DNA of 64,000 bases from Luedemannella flava (GCF_039528515.1 NZ_BAAALT010000053.1:1-64000); one strand, 5' to 3'; counted from the first letter of the stretch, positions 50,301 to 58,356 are shown. Program-made: numbers and translations. Notes: generated from the sequence alone by a model not told the origin.

Positions 50301-53222
50301 CACCTCAGCTCGATCACGGTCGGTCACATCGTCGACGAGGCGGCGCGCCAGGTCGGCCTGGCCGGCCTGCAGGCACCGACGAACTTCGCCACCGCTACCC
50401 TGCGGGAACTGGCCGACGCGATGGCGCTGCTCGCCGAAACCGCCCGGTCGGGCGGCGGCACCGACACCGCGGCCGTGGCCGTCGCCGGCGCGGCCGACTG
50501 GGTTCGCGCGTTCACCGTCGACCTGGTCGAGGCGGCGCCGCCGCCCGCGGTGACCGTCGCCGCCGATCCGGACGACACATGGCAGGTGCTCACCCCGCAG
50601 CACCCCCTCGCGGAGCCGCTCGCCGGGGCGCTGCGGCGGGCCGGGCTCGGCCCGGGTCAGCTGGCCTGTTTCCCGGACGGCGGTACGGCCGATGACCTGC
50701 TGCCGGAGCTCGCGGCGGCGCAGCCGGCCGCCGCGGCCGGTCCGGGGCGGTTCGTGCTGGTACAGCATGACGCCGGCGCGGCCGCGCTCGCCCGTACGCT
50801 GCGTCTGGAGGCGCCGCACGTGCGCACCACCGTCCTGCGGGTGCCGCCGCCGGCCGGACTGGACGGGCCGACCCTGGACGCGCTCGTCCGCGCCGCGGTC
50901 GCCGAGGTCGCCGCCACCACCGGCTTCACCGAGGCGCACTACGACCGGGCCGGCCGGCGCCGGGTGCCGACTCTGCGTGCCCTGCCTGCGCCGGGCGGTG
51001 GGTCCAGCCCTGTTTCCGCGTTCACCGAAGGCGACGTCCTGCTGGTCACCGGCGGCGGCAAGGGGATCACCGCGGAGTGCGCGCTCGGACTGGCGGAGGG
51101 AACCGGCGTGGCCGTAGCGGTGCTGGGCCGCTCGTCGCCCGACGCCGACCACGAGCTGATGGCCAACCTGACCCGGATGCGCGAGCGAGGGCTGCGGGTG
51201 CACTACGTCCGGGCCGATGTCACCGACCCGGCGGCCGTCCGCGCGGCGGTCGCGGAGGTCCGGGACGTGTTGGGCCCGGTCACCGCTGTCCTGCACGGCG
51301 CGGCCCGCAACGAACCGGCCGCCCTGACCAACATCGACGAGGCCGCGGTACGTGGGGCGCTGGCGCCCAAGGTGGACGGTCTCGACGCCGTCCTCGCCGC
51401 GGTGGATCAGCGTGAGCTGCGGATCCTGATCACCTTCGGCAGTGTCATCGGACGGTTCGGGCTGCGCGGCGAGGCGCACTACGCGGTCGCGAACGACTGG
51501 CTGGCCGCCCGCACCCGGGCGTACGCGGACGAACATCCCGGGTGCCGGTGCCTGTGTGTCGAATGGTCGGTCTGGTCCGGCGTCGGCATGGGCGAGCGGC
51601 TCGCGGTGGTGGAGTCGCTGCTGCGGCAGGGGATCGTGCCCGTGACGCCCGACCGGGGTGTCGGGATGCTGCGGGCGCTGCTCGCCGACCCGCCGCCGCA
51701 GCCGGTCGTGGTCGTCACCGGCCGGACCGGGGACATGGAGACGATCCGGTTCGAGCGGCCCGACCTACCGCTGCTGCGGTTCCTGGAGCGGACCCTCGTC
51801 CACTATCCCGGTGTCGAGCTGGTCACCGAGGTCGACCTGGCCGCCGACACGGACCCGTACCTGGCCGACCACGAACTCGACAACACCACGTTGTTCCCGG
51901 CGGTGCTGGGCCTGGAGGCGATGGCGCAGGTCGCGCTCGGCTGCCTGGATCCGACCGGGCCGACGCGGGTGGCGTTCGAGAACGTGGAGTTCGCCCGGCC
52001 GATCGTGGTGCCGAAGGGCGGTCGCACGACGATCCGGATCGCCGCCACCGTCACCGCGCCCGACCGGGTCGCGGTCGCGATCCGCAGCGCCGAGACGGGG
52101 TACGCGGCCGACCACTTCACCGCGACCGTCTCGACCCCGGCACCGGTTGACGCGGAGCCCGACCCCGCCCCGCCGTCGGCCGGCCTGCCGCCGGTGCCGC
52201 TGGATCCGCTGACCGAGCTGTACGACGGCGTGCTCTTCCAGGGCAAACTGTTCCAACGCCTGCTGCGCTACCGCCGCGCGGCGGCGCGCGACATCGACGC
52301 CGACCTCGCGGTCGTCGACCGGGCGGGCTGGTTCAGTCCCTTCCTGCCGGGCGACCTGCTCCTCGGCGACCCCGGTGTGCGCGACGCGCTGCTGCACGGG
52401 AACCAGGTCTGTGTGCCGGGCGCCACCCTGCTGCCGGTCGGCGTCGGCCGGATCGAACCCGCCGGCGACCGCCTCGAGGGCGAGGCCGAGGTCGCCTACA
52501 CCGCGACCGAGCTCGAACAGCGGGGCGACACCTACGTCTACGACGTCACCGTCCGCGCGCGGACGGGCGAGGTGATAGAGCGTTGGCACGGTCTGCGACT
52601 GCGCGCGGTCCGGTCCGGCACCGGGCGGCAGGCCTGGCCAGCGCCGTTGCTCGGCCCGCATCTCGAGCGCGGCGTCGGCGCCCGGACCGGCCCGGCCGTC
52701 GCGGTGACCGTGGAGCCGGACGCGGGTGCGGACCGGCGCGCGGCCACGGCGCTGGCCATCGGCCGGGCGCTGGGCGCGCCGACCACCGTGGCGTACCGGC
52801 CGGACGGGCGGCCGGAGGTCACCGGTCACCAGGTCTCGGCGGCCCACTGCGCCGGTCTCACCCTGGCCGTCGCCGGGCGCGGGACACGTGCCGTGAGCTG
52901 CGATCTGGAGCTCGTGCGCGGTACGGACCCGGCGGAGATCCTCGGCGCCGTGGCCGTACCGGGCGGCACCGCCGCGCTGGTCGACGCGATAGCGGGCGCG
53001 ACGGGCGAGTCGCCGTCGAGCGCGGGCACCCGGGTCTGGTGCGCCGTCGAATGCCTCCGCAAGGCGGGGGTCGCCGCCGGGCCGCTGGTCCTCGCCACGG
53101 CCGCGGCCGACGGCTGGGTTCTGCTGCGCAGCGGCGATCTGCTGGTGTCCACGTTCGTGACCACGGTGCGTGACATCGCGCAGCCGGTTGTTTTCGCCAT
53201 CCTGGCACAGGAGGAGGGCTGA
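47385..53222 (+). CDS. pksE: Enediyne-type iterative polyketide synthase (KS-AT-ACP-KR-DH-PPTase)
   Basis: 1945 residues, the usual length of enediyne synthases. KS (about 5-465): Cys215 in VDGACSSSLLS, His348 in EGHGTGTAVGDENEL, His385 in MIGHTKAAAGVAGLIKA. AT (about 580-890): Ser661 in GHSLGELSALHWAGAMD and HAFHSP. ACP (about 940-1015): Ser976 in DLHLSSITVGHIV, a sequence diagnostic of enediyne synthases. KR (about 1215-1400): VTGGGKGITAECALG, Ser1353, Tyr1366. DH (about 1480-1740): His1496 in ADHELDNTTLFPAVLGLEAM. Integrated phosphopantetheinyl transferase at the end (HCAG, CDLELV, Glu1889 and Lys1893). It should build a linear polyene from malonyl-CoA. The start overlaps unbL; thioesterase and reductase genes follow. 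Confidence 0.95.
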   Translation: MTERSEGIAIVGMACRYPDADSPRQLWENVLAGRRAFRRLPDVRMRLADYWDPDPARPDRFYARMAAVIEGYEFDRVGYRIAGSTYRSTDLSHWLALDVAAQALADAGFPMAAGLPRQRTGVVVGNTLTGEFTRANTMRLRWPYVRRTLIAALRGEGWADDKLAGFLDAVETRYKQPFPGIDEDTLAGGLSNTIAGRICNYFDLGGGGYAVDGACSSSLLSVISACRALADGELDVAVAGGVDLSIDPFEMIGFAKTGALATGEMRVYDRNCNGFWPGEGAGMVVLMREADARAQDRRVYASVAGWGISSDGNGGITRPTLGGYQLALDRAYARAGFPIDAVCLFEGHGTGTAVGDENELRALSSRRTASDPPAAIGSIKAMIGHTKAAAGVAGLIKAALAVHERILPPTVGCVDPHPVLTQRNPSLRVLAGAEAWPTGRPVRAGVTAMGFGGINSHVVLAGEALAAEPARVGRARAIAASRQDAEVLLLDADTADELTTKVEQLARFVPALAYAQLTDLAVTLHGELADRPWRAAVVVDSAEAAEAALRHALDCLAGGTRAVLDPRRRVFIGRASEVAPRIGLLFPGQGSGRGTDGGALRRRFPQVEEVYRDAALPMVDPRGADGIATAVAQPRIVAGSLAGLAVLRTLGLSADVAVGHSLGELSALHWAGAMDATTLLRVARIRGETMSEHSSPGAMAGVGLPAERVEGFLLGEPVVVAGFNGPRQTVVAGPVEAIRRVGARVAGTGEAWAMLPVSHAFHSPLVAPSADRLAARLRAADVAFAPLTRRVVSTVTGADLDGDTDVVALLRRQITMPVRFAQALTAAAAQVDLLIEVGPGRVLTRMVPDVTGVPALAMETDSASLADLLAVVAATYVLGAPVRLGALVDGRVSRPLRVGAEFRFFASPCESVEPVADVVATATAGTATPAAPGPMAADPDTDLLGHLRQLVAERAELPYESVREDSRLLDDLHLSSITVGHIVDEAARQVGLAGLQAPTNFATATLRELADAMALLAETARSGGGTDTAAVAVAGAADWVRAFTVDLVEAAPPPAVTVAADPDDTWQVLTPQHPLAEPLAGALRRAGLGPGQLACFPDGGTADDLLPELAAAQPAAAAGPGRFVLVQHDAGAAALARTLRLEAPHVRTTVLRVPPPAGLDGPTLDALVRAAVAEVAATTGFTEAHYDRAGRRRVPTLRALPAPGGGSSPVSAFTEGDVLLVTGGGKGITAECALGLAEGTGVAVAVLGRSSPDADHELMANLTRMRERGLRVHYVRADVTDPAAVRAAVAEVRDVLGPVTAVLHGAARNEPAALTNIDEAAVRGALAPKVDGLDAVLAAVDQRELRILITFGSVIGRFGLRGEAHYAVANDWLAARTRAYADEHPGCRCLCVEWSVWSGVGMGERLAVVESLLRQGIVPVTPDRGVGMLRALLADPPPQPVVVVTGRTGDMETIRFERPDLPLLRFLERTLVHYPGVELVTEVDLAADTDPYLADHELDNTTLFPAVLGLEAMAQVALGCLDPTGPTRVAFENVEFARPIVVPKGGRTTIRIAATVTAPDRVAVAIRSAETGYAADHFTATVSTPAPVDAEPDPAPPSAGLPPVPLDPLTELYDGVLFQGKLFQRLLRYRRAAARDIDADLAVVDRAGWFSPFLPGDLLLGDPGVRDALLHGNQVCVPGATLLPVGVGRIEPAGDRLEGEAEVAYTATELEQRGDTYVYDVTVRARTGEVIERWHGLRLRAVRSGTGRQAWPAPLLGPHLERGVGARTGPAVAVTVEPDAGADRRAATALAIGRALGAPTTVAYRPDGRPEVTGHQVSAAHCAGLTLAVAGRGTRAVSCDLELVRGTDPAEILGAVAVPGGTAALVDAIAGATGESPSSAGTRVWCAVECLRKAGVAAGPLVLATAAADGWVLLRSGDLLVSTFVTTVRDIAQPVVFAILAQEEG

Positions 53223-53225
53223 GAG

Positions 53226-53675
53226 GTGGCCGACTACTACGAGTACCGCCATGTTGTCGGGTTCGAGGAGACCAACCTGGTCGGCAACGTCTACTACGTG
53301 AACTACCTGAGCTGGCAGGGACGCTGCCGGGAGATGTTCCTGAAGGAGCGCGCGCCGGGCGTCCTGCGTCTGCTCCGCGACGACCTGAAACTGTTCACCC
53401 TCAAAGTGGACTGCGAGTTCTTCGCCGAGCTGACCGCGCTCGACGACGTGTCGGTGCGGATGCGGCTGATCGAGTTGAGCCAGACCCAGCTGGAGTTCGG
53501 GTTCGACTACCACCGCCTCGCCGGGACGGCCGAGGACCTCGTCGCCCGGGGTCGCCAGCGGGTGGCGTGCATGCGCGGGCCGAACACCCGCACCGTGCCG
53601 GCCCGGGTCCCCGACGAGCTGGTCGCCGCCCTGTCCCCGTACCTGTCGACCGCCGGCCACGGACGGCCGGTGTGA
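53226..53675 (+). CDS. Enediyne hot-dog thioesterase (E10 type)
   Basis: 149 residues. YRHVVGFEETNLVGNVYYVN, YLSWQGRCREMFLKERAP and LFTLKVDCEFFAELTALDDV are hallmarks of the CalE7/SgcE10/DynE7 group. Asn17, Arg35 and Thr58 match residues that I recall as catalytic in CalE7 (Asn19, Arg37, Thr60, constant offset of two). Unlike classical 4-hydroxybenzoyl-CoA thioesterases no acidic nucleophile is needed. It releases the polyene from the synthase ACP. GTG start, GGAGG upstream, three bases after the synthase stop. The next gene overlaps its stop. Confidence 0.93.
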   Translation: MADYYEYRHVVGFEETNLVGNVYYVNYLSWQGRCREMFLKERAPGVLRLLRDDLKLFTLKVDCEFFAELTALDDVSVRMRLIELSQTQLEFGFDYHRLAGTAEDLVARGRQRVACMRGPNTRTVPARVPDELVAALSPYLSTAGHGRPV

Positions 53676-54172
53676 CGGCCGACGTCCTGCCGGACCCGAA
53701 GCGGTTGCGGTCGTTGCTGGCCACGTTCGCCACCGGGGTCACCGTCCTCACCGTCGGGGGTGCCACCCCGCGGGGCATGACGGCGAACTCGTTCACCTCG
53801 GTGTCGATCGAGCCGCCGCTGGTGCTCGTGTGCGTGGACCGGACGGCCATCATGCACGCGAGCCTGCACCGGGCCGGTGCTTTCGGCGTCTCGGTCCTCG
53901 CGTCGGACCAGGAGGAACTCGCCCGCTACTTCGCCGACCACGACCGGCCGCCGGGGTTCGCCCAGTTCGAACCGGTCGGCTGGCTACCCGGCGAGAACAC
54001 CGGAGTGCCGCTCATCCGCGGCGCGCTGGCCTGGTTCGAGTGCGGGCTGTGGCGGATGTACGACGGCGGTGATCATTCCATCGTGGTCGGCAACCTGATC
54101 TCGGCGACGAGGTTGGTCGACGGAGCCGGTCCACTGCTCTTTCACCAGGGCGGCTTCCACCGGCTCGACTAA
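53672..54172 (+). CDS. Flavin reductase (E6-like)
   Basis: 166 residues of the HpaC/flavin reductase family: RLRSLLATFATGVTVLTVGG, TPRGMTANSFTSVSIEPPLV, ASLHRAGAFGVSVLA and GDHSIVVGNLISATRL. Such proteins reduce FMN or FAD with NAD(P)H for a separate monooxygenase. In enediyne loci the E6 gene encodes this type. The luciferase-like enzyme at 35556 is the obvious partner in this window. GTG start overlapping the thioesterase stop by 4 bases; it is the last gene of unbL-pksE-E10-E6. It overlaps the convergent AraC-type gene by 4 bases. Confidence 0.9.
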   Translation: MTADVLPDPKRLRSLLATFATGVTVLTVGGATPRGMTANSFTSVSIEPPLVLVCVDRTAIMHASLHRAGAFGVSVLASDQEELARYFADHDRPPGFAQFEPVGWLPGENTGVPLIRGALAWFECGLWRMYDGGDHSIVVGNLISATRLVDGAGPLLFHQGGFHRLD

Positions 54173-54912
54173 CCGCCGGTCGCGTGCGCCAGGGCGCTGA
54201 CGATGGCGTCGTCAGCGGTCCGGATCGACTCGGCCTTCACGTCGGCGACGACGAACCTGGCCCGGGCGTTCACCTCGTACGGGCCGTGGGTGGCGACCAT
54301 GCTGGTGCGCGCGAGCAGGTCTCCGGCCGCCTGCCCGCGCCAGCGCAGGACCGTGGTGAACGCGCACACGACCCACCATTCGCCGTGGGGCACACCGACG
54401 AACCGGCACGGTCCGGGCGCGTCCAGGATGGTCGACGAGACGGGGCCGGCCGTCGGCCAGCCGTCCGCGAAGACGCCCACGAAGGTGATGCCGGTGACCT
54501 CCTCAGCCGGCGGATGGACCACGGCGACCAGGGTGCTGTCGGTCGGTGCCGGCTCGCTCTGGCCCGCCAGGGGCACGTGGCCGCCGAGGTCGCGGAACCG
54601 CGTGGGGGAGATGCCCACGGTGGAGGTGAAGGTCGTGGTGAACGTGCCGACGCTGGCGTAGCCCACCCGCGAGCTGATATCGGCGACGCGCATCGACGTG
54701 GTGACGAGCAGCCGCTTCGCCTCCTGCAGCCGCATCGCGGAGAGAAACCGGCCGGGTGGCACGCCGGTGGAGCGTTGGAACAGGCGGCTGAAGTGGAACT
54801 TGCTGAAGCTCGCGACTCTGGCGAGTTCGCTCACTGTCACTGGCTCATGTAATCTGTCGCTCATCGCCAGGATCGCCTGGCCTATGGCGTTGTCCATCGC
54901 CGCATTGCCCAT
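54169..54912 (-). CDS. AraC-family transcriptional regulator
   Basis: 247 residues. The DNA-binding double helix-turn-helix is at the N-terminus (about 10-108): VSELARVASFSKFHFSRLFQ, TGVPPGRFLSAMRLQEAKRL and VADISSRVGYASVGTFTTTF. The C-terminal part (about 125-245, with VVHPPAEEVTGITFVGVFAD) resembles the GyrI-like/effector fold or a small unknown domain. That order (HTH first) is typical of SoxS/Rob-like and EffectorBD proteins. It may control the biosynthetic genes or a stress response. It is convergent with the enediyne operon, so it bounds the locus. Direct repeats upstream could be its binding sites. Confidence 0.88.
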   Translation of the reverse strand: MGNAAMDNAIGQAILAMSDRLHEPVTVSELARVASFSKFHFSRLFQRSTGVPPGRFLSAMRLQEAKRLLVTTSMRVADISSRVGYASVGTFTTTFTSTVGISPTRFRDLGGHVPLAGQSEPAPTDSTLVAVVHPPAEEVTGITFVGVFADGWPTAGPVSSTILDAPGPCRFVGVPHGEWWVVCAFTTVLRWRGQAAGDLLARTSMVATHGPYEVNARARFVVADVKAESIRTADDAIVSALAHATGG

Positions 54913-55053
54913 GACGCATCGCCCCCAGAAAAACGGGTCGGATTTCGACAGCGCCCCGGCTCTGTGGACGGCGCTGCGGTGCGCGTTCCCCGGTGCGCGG
55001 CGCCGAGGAACATGGGACTGTCACTGTGACGCGAAACTGAGCGGTCCTGCGTG

Positions 55054-55076
55054 GTGGGTGGCAGTAGTGGGTGGCA
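55054..55076. repeat. Tandem 10-bp direct repeat upstream of the AraC-type gene
   Basis: GTGGGTGGCA occurs at 55054-55063 and 55067-55076, a 13-base period. AraC-type proteins bind direct repeats, so self-regulation is possible; nothing more can be said from sequence. Nothing else recognisable lies in 54913-55183. Confidence 0.35.
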
Positions 55077-55183
55077 ATGGGTCGGATGGCTTGATCGGGT
55101 CGGCCGGTTCGATCGCCAAAATCGACACGCAAATGCTAACTGAGTTTAAAGCGGTCTTCAAGGGCGTCGATGTGCGCCAAGGG

Positions 55184-55897
55184 TCAAACGCCGTGGTGGG
55201 CGGCGGGGACCCGGGCGCCCGACCGGGCGTGCGGGTCCGCCCCCAGACCGAGCAGGAACAGGCAGCGGGGCACGGCCGCCGGCGGCCCGGACGCGGTGAC
55301 CGCGCCGCTCAGGATGGCCTCGATCGGGTCGAGCACCCGACTCCCGAGGTCGAAGAACGTCCGGGCGTCGGTGCCGATGCGCAGCGTGTGTCCGGCGGCC
55401 GGGCCGGGCCGGGTGACGACACTGCCCGCGTGCGCCGTGACGTGGAAGACCTCGCCGTCCACGTCGAACTCGTAGGTCTCGTCGGCCCGGGCCCGGGCCG
55501 GGTCGACCATCGCCTCGATCGCGAGGGCCGCCCACGATGCCCTGGTGATGGTGGCCCGTGACGCGTCCGGCCGGTCGGCCATGACGCCGAGCCCGAACCG
55601 GGCCAGCGCGAGCACCGACTCGCGCAGCCGTTCGCCCTGTTCGGCGAGCTCGTAACCGGCGGTCCGGCGCCGTTCGTCGAGCGGGCGGATGATGCCCGCC
55701 TCGGTCATGAACGCCAGCCGGTCGGCGAGGAGGTTGGTGCCGATGCCCGGCAGCGCGTCGACCAGCTCGCCGTACCGGCGCGGGCCGTTGAGCAGTTCGC
55801 GGACGATGAGGAGGGTCCACCGTTCCCCGACGATGTCGAGGGCGTACGCCAATCCGCACTGCTGGCCGTACGTCCGGCGTTCCCGCTGCTCCTTCAT
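55184..55897 (-). CDS. HxlR-family regulator with SCP2-like C-terminal domain (second copy)
   Basis: 237 residues: QCGLAYALDIVGERWTLLIV, RELLNGPRRYGELVDALPGI, then an SCP2-like part with YEFDVDGEVFHVTAHAG and GSRVLDPIEAILSGAVTASG. It is a paralogue of the regulator at 29131; the DNA-binding segments are very alike. The last 20 residues (GADPHARSGARVPAAHHGV) are an extra tail. ATG start. It follows the MerR-type gene by 15 bases and probably shares its transcript. The two HxlR proteins lie on either side of the enediyne region. Confidence 0.87.
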   Translation of the reverse strand: MKEQRERRTYGQQCGLAYALDIVGERWTLLIVRELLNGPRRYGELVDALPGIGTNLLADRLAFMTEAGIIRPLDERRRTAGYELAEQGERLRESVLALARFGLGVMADRPDASRATITRASWAALAIEAMVDPARARADETYEFDVDGEVFHVTAHAGSVVTRPGPAAGHTLRIGTDARTFFDLGSRVLDPIEAILSGAVTASGPPAAVPRCLFLLGLGADPHARSGARVPAAHHGV

Positions 55898-55912
55898 AAA
55901 CAGATAGTATCC

Positions 55913-56557
55913 CTACTCGGGCGCAGTCAACCCCTGCAGACGGGCAGACTCCGCCTCCTGCGCCAGGCGGCGCAACGCGCCGATCAGGATCTCGCCCAGG
56001 ATCGTGCCGGTGACGAGACCCTCGACCATCCGGGCGGGTTCGCCGCGGGCGAGCACGGCCGCCACCTCCCAGGCGGCCATCCGTTCGACCGCTTCGACAT
56101 AGGTCGGTAGGGAGCTGAGCAGGTCCGCCTGGTCGAGAGCGCGCATCGCGGCAATGGCGTCGGCGGCCACGTCGAGCGCCGGCGAGCACGGGCTGACCAG
56201 CCAGCCTCGTTCGCCGATGAGGGTGACGACCTCCTCCCGCGCGGCCTGCCACCGCGGGTCGTCGGGGTCGCGTCGGGCAGGTGTGGGGCTCACCGCGTGG
56301 TGGGCGATGCCGAGCAGGTCGTGCCCTGGCAGGTCGGGGTTGTCGACGGCGGCGAGCACGTCGCGGACCGCGGCGATGGACAGGCCGCCGACGTCGACCA
56401 GGGCCCGGATCAAACGGAGCCGGCGTACGTGCGCCTCGTCGTAGTCGGCCTGGTTGCGGCCCGTCGTCCGGCCGCCGGGGATCAGGCCCTCGCGCAGGTA
56501 GTACTTGATGGAGGGGATGCTCGTCGCGCTACGGCGGCTCAGTTCGGCGATGCGCAT
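55913..56557 (-). CDS. MerR-family transcriptional regulator
   Basis: 214 residues. The N-terminal HTH is MRIAELSRRSATSIPSIKYY, with LREGLIPGGRTTGRNQADYD and VRRLRLIRALVDVGGLSIAA as wing and coiled-coil entry. The C-terminal part (about 85-214) is helical and unlike the short Cys-containing metal-binding tails, so an organic ligand is likely. ATG start close to the divergent xylanase promoter. It may be the first gene of a MerR-HxlR pair. Target genes are not known; it could act on its own promoter or that of the xylanase. Confidence 0.87.
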   Translation of the reverse strand: MRIAELSRRSATSIPSIKYYLREGLIPGGRTTGRNQADYDEAHVRRLRLIRALVDVGGLSIAAVRDVLAAVDNPDLPGHDLLGIAHHAVSPTPARRDPDDPRWQAAREEVVTLIGERGWLVSPCSPALDVAADAIAAMRALDQADLLSSLPTYVEAVERMAAWEVAAVLARGEPARMVEGLVTGTILGEILIGALRRLAQEAESARLQGLTAPE

Positions 56558-56647
56558 CAGGCAGGGTACCTAACGCGTCGTATCCACGCTGGATAGTCAC
56601 GATCACGGATGACTACGGGGTGGCGTGCCCTGGCCCCGCCGAGGTTT

Positions 56648-56660
56648 CGAAAGTGTTTCG
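56648..56660. promoter_or_regulatory. CGAAA-GTG-TTTCG operator-like site before the second xylanase
   Basis: CGAAA (56648-56652), GTG, TTTCG (56656-56660), with TTTCGAAA overlapping its left side (56645-56652). TTGACA at 56669-56674 is a good -35 box; GATACT at 56693-56698 is a possible -10 box. The site resembles the one at 6904-6926 and the GAAA-N-TTTC repeats of Streptomyces xylanase promoters, which are bound by repressors. Confidence 0.6.
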
Positions 56661-56758
56661 GCAAGTTATTGACATTACTGCGGGCAGGTATCGATACTAC
56701 GCCTTTCTGTTGGCATGCATGAATGCCCATCGCATCGCACTGAGCACTTAGGAGTCCA

Positions 56759-58315
56759 GTGAGCAGCAGCGTGAGACAGCGCAAGAAAGTTGCGAGAATT
56801 GCCTTGGCGACGGCGGTGCTGGTGGTGGGCGGCGCTGTAGCGGTCCAGTCCATCGGTCCGGCCGCCGCGGCCGAGACGACCCTGCGGGCCGCCGCCGCCA
56901 AGGCCGGGCTGTTCTTCGGCGTCGCCGCCTCGCCCAACCGGCTCTACCCGATCGTCGGTCAGGAGTTCAACCAGCTGACCCCCGAGAACGTCATGAAGCC
57001 GGACACGCTCGCCACGTCGAGCGGTGGGCTGCAGAACACCAGCGGCGCGGACACCCTGGTCAACCACGCCCAGAGCAACAACATGCTGGTCCGCGGTCAC
57101 ACGCTGGTGTGGCACTCGCAGGCCGGCGCGCTGCAGGGCGCCAGCCAGGCCACGCTGAATACCTTCATCGGCAACGCGATCAACCGGTGGGGCAGCAAGA
57201 TCGCGTACTGGGACGTCGTGAACGAGGCGCTGGAGGACAACAACACCGGCCGGCGCCGCAACCAGTGGCCGCACACCATGAACCGGGACGCGAACGGCGA
57301 CGGTGACTACTTCGACTCCGGCGACACCGACGTGATCCGGGACTCGTTCATCCGGGCCAAGCAGGTCGTGCAGGCCGGCGGGTTCACCACCAAGCTCTGC
57401 ATCAACGACTACGACGTCGAGGGCCTGACGGTCCAGGGCGGCACGCCGAACCGCAAGGCGAACGCGCTGTACGACATCGTCCGCAACTACCGGCAGTACA
57501 TCGACTGCGTCGGGTTCCAGTCGCACTTCAACGACAACCCGAACAGCATCATCAGCAGCGACCTGCAGGCCAACATCCAGCGCTTCGCCGACCTCGGCGT
57601 CGAGGTGCACATCACCGAGCTGGACATCGACGACGACCTGAGCAACAACGACATCGGGTCCGGTCAGGCGGAGAACTACCGCAAGGTAGTCCGGGCCTGC
57701 CTGAACGTCGCGAAGTGCACCGGCATCACCGTGTGGGGCATCTCCGACAGCGAGTCGTGGCGCTCCTCGGAGCGTGGCCTGCTGTTCACCGGTGGCAACG
57801 GGAGCTACCAGAAGAAGGCCGCGTACACGGCGGTCCTCGACGAGCTGAACAAGGGCCGCACGGTGTCGACCTCGTCGGTCCCGACGTCGAGCGTTCCGAC
57901 CTCGTCGGTCCCGACCTCGAGCGTTCCCACGTCGAGCGTTCCGACATCGTCCGTTCCGACCTCGTCGGTCCCGACGTCGAGCGTTCCCACGTCGAGCGTT
58001 CCGACGTCGAGCGTTCCGACCGGTGGCGGCTGCTCGGCCTCGGTCTCGGTGAACGCCTGGACCGGCGGCTTCGTCGTCTCCGTTCGGGTCACGGCCGGCG
58101 CCTCGACGATCAACGGGTGGAACGTCCGGCTCACCCTGCCGTCCGGTGCCACGGTGACCAATGCCTGGAGCGCGAACCGTAGCGCCAACAGCGGCACCGT
58201 GCAGTTCACGAACGTCAGCTACAACGGCCGGGTGAACGCCGGCCAGTACACCGAGTTCGGTTTCCAGGGCACCGGGACGGCCACCGGCCTCACCCCGGTC
58301 TGCACCGCCTCCTGA
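56759..58315 (+). CDS. Secreted GH10 endo-1,4-beta-xylanase with repeat linker and CBM2
   Basis: 518 residues. Signal peptide: VRQRKKVARIALATAVLVVG to AAAAE. GH10 barrel (about 45-365): LTPENVMKPDTLA, HTLVWHSQAGALQ, acid/base Glu in YWDVVNEALEDN, nucleophile Glu in VHITELDIDDD and ITVWGISDSESWR. An insertion with a calcium-loop-like DANGDGDYFDSGDTD sits after the acid/base. Linker of ten SSVPT-type units (about 371-420), then a CBM2-like module with VNAWTGGFVVSVRV and NGWNVRLTLPSG. GTG start with AGGAG upstream. It differs enough from the enzyme at 7016 to be a separate, not recently duplicated, xylanase. Confidence 0.95.
   Translation: MSSSVRQRKKVARIALATAVLVVGGAVAVQSIGPAAAAETTLRAAAAKAGLFFGVAASPNRLYPIVGQEFNQLTPENVMKPDTLATSSGGLQNTSGADTLVNHAQSNNMLVRGHTLVWHSQAGALQGASQATLNTFIGNAINRWGSKIAYWDVVNEALEDNNTGRRRNQWPHTMNRDANGDGDYFDSGDTDVIRDSFIRAKQVVQAGGFTTKLCINDYDVEGLTVQGGTPNRKANALYDIVRNYRQYIDCVGFQSHFNDNPNSIISSDLQANIQRFADLGVEVHITELDIDDDLSNNDIGSGQAENYRKVVRACLNVAKCTGITVWGISDSESWRSSERGLLFTGGNGSYQKKAAYTAVLDELNKGRTVSTSSVPTSSVPTSSVPTSSVPTSSVPTSSVPTSSVPTSSVPTSSVPTSSVPTGGGCSASVSVNAWTGGFVVSVRVTAGASTINGWNVRLTLPSGATVTNAWSANRSANSGTVQFTNVSYNGRVNAGQYTEFGFQGTGTATGLTPVCTAS
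57869..58018 (+). repeat. Ten-unit 15-bp tandem repeat in xylanase linker
   Basis: Ten units of 15 bases encode Thr-Ser-Ser-Val-Pro. Two unit types alternate by codon choice (TCGTCGGTCCCG and TCGAGCGTTCC), which shows that the array grew by unequal exchange and then drifted. Linker length could vary between strains by slippage or recombination. Confidence 0.9.
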
Positions 58316-58323
58316 GCACCGCT

Positions 58324-58356
58324 GTCCGGGACGGGCGCGAGCCGCCCGTCCCGGAC
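58324..58356. terminator. 14-bp hairpin after the xylanase gene
   Basis: GTCCGGGACGGGCG, loop CGAGC, CGCCCGTCCCGGAC. It lies between convergent genes and is long enough to stop transcription from both. Confidence 0.75.

Noticed and set aside
49974..53660. Long minus-strand frames of 520 and 631 residues
   Set aside because: Antisense to the polyketide synthase and thioesterase; composition is that of GC-rich noise.
57869..58018. Possible CRISPR array
   Set aside because: Direct 15-base units without spacers, in frame inside a protein linker.
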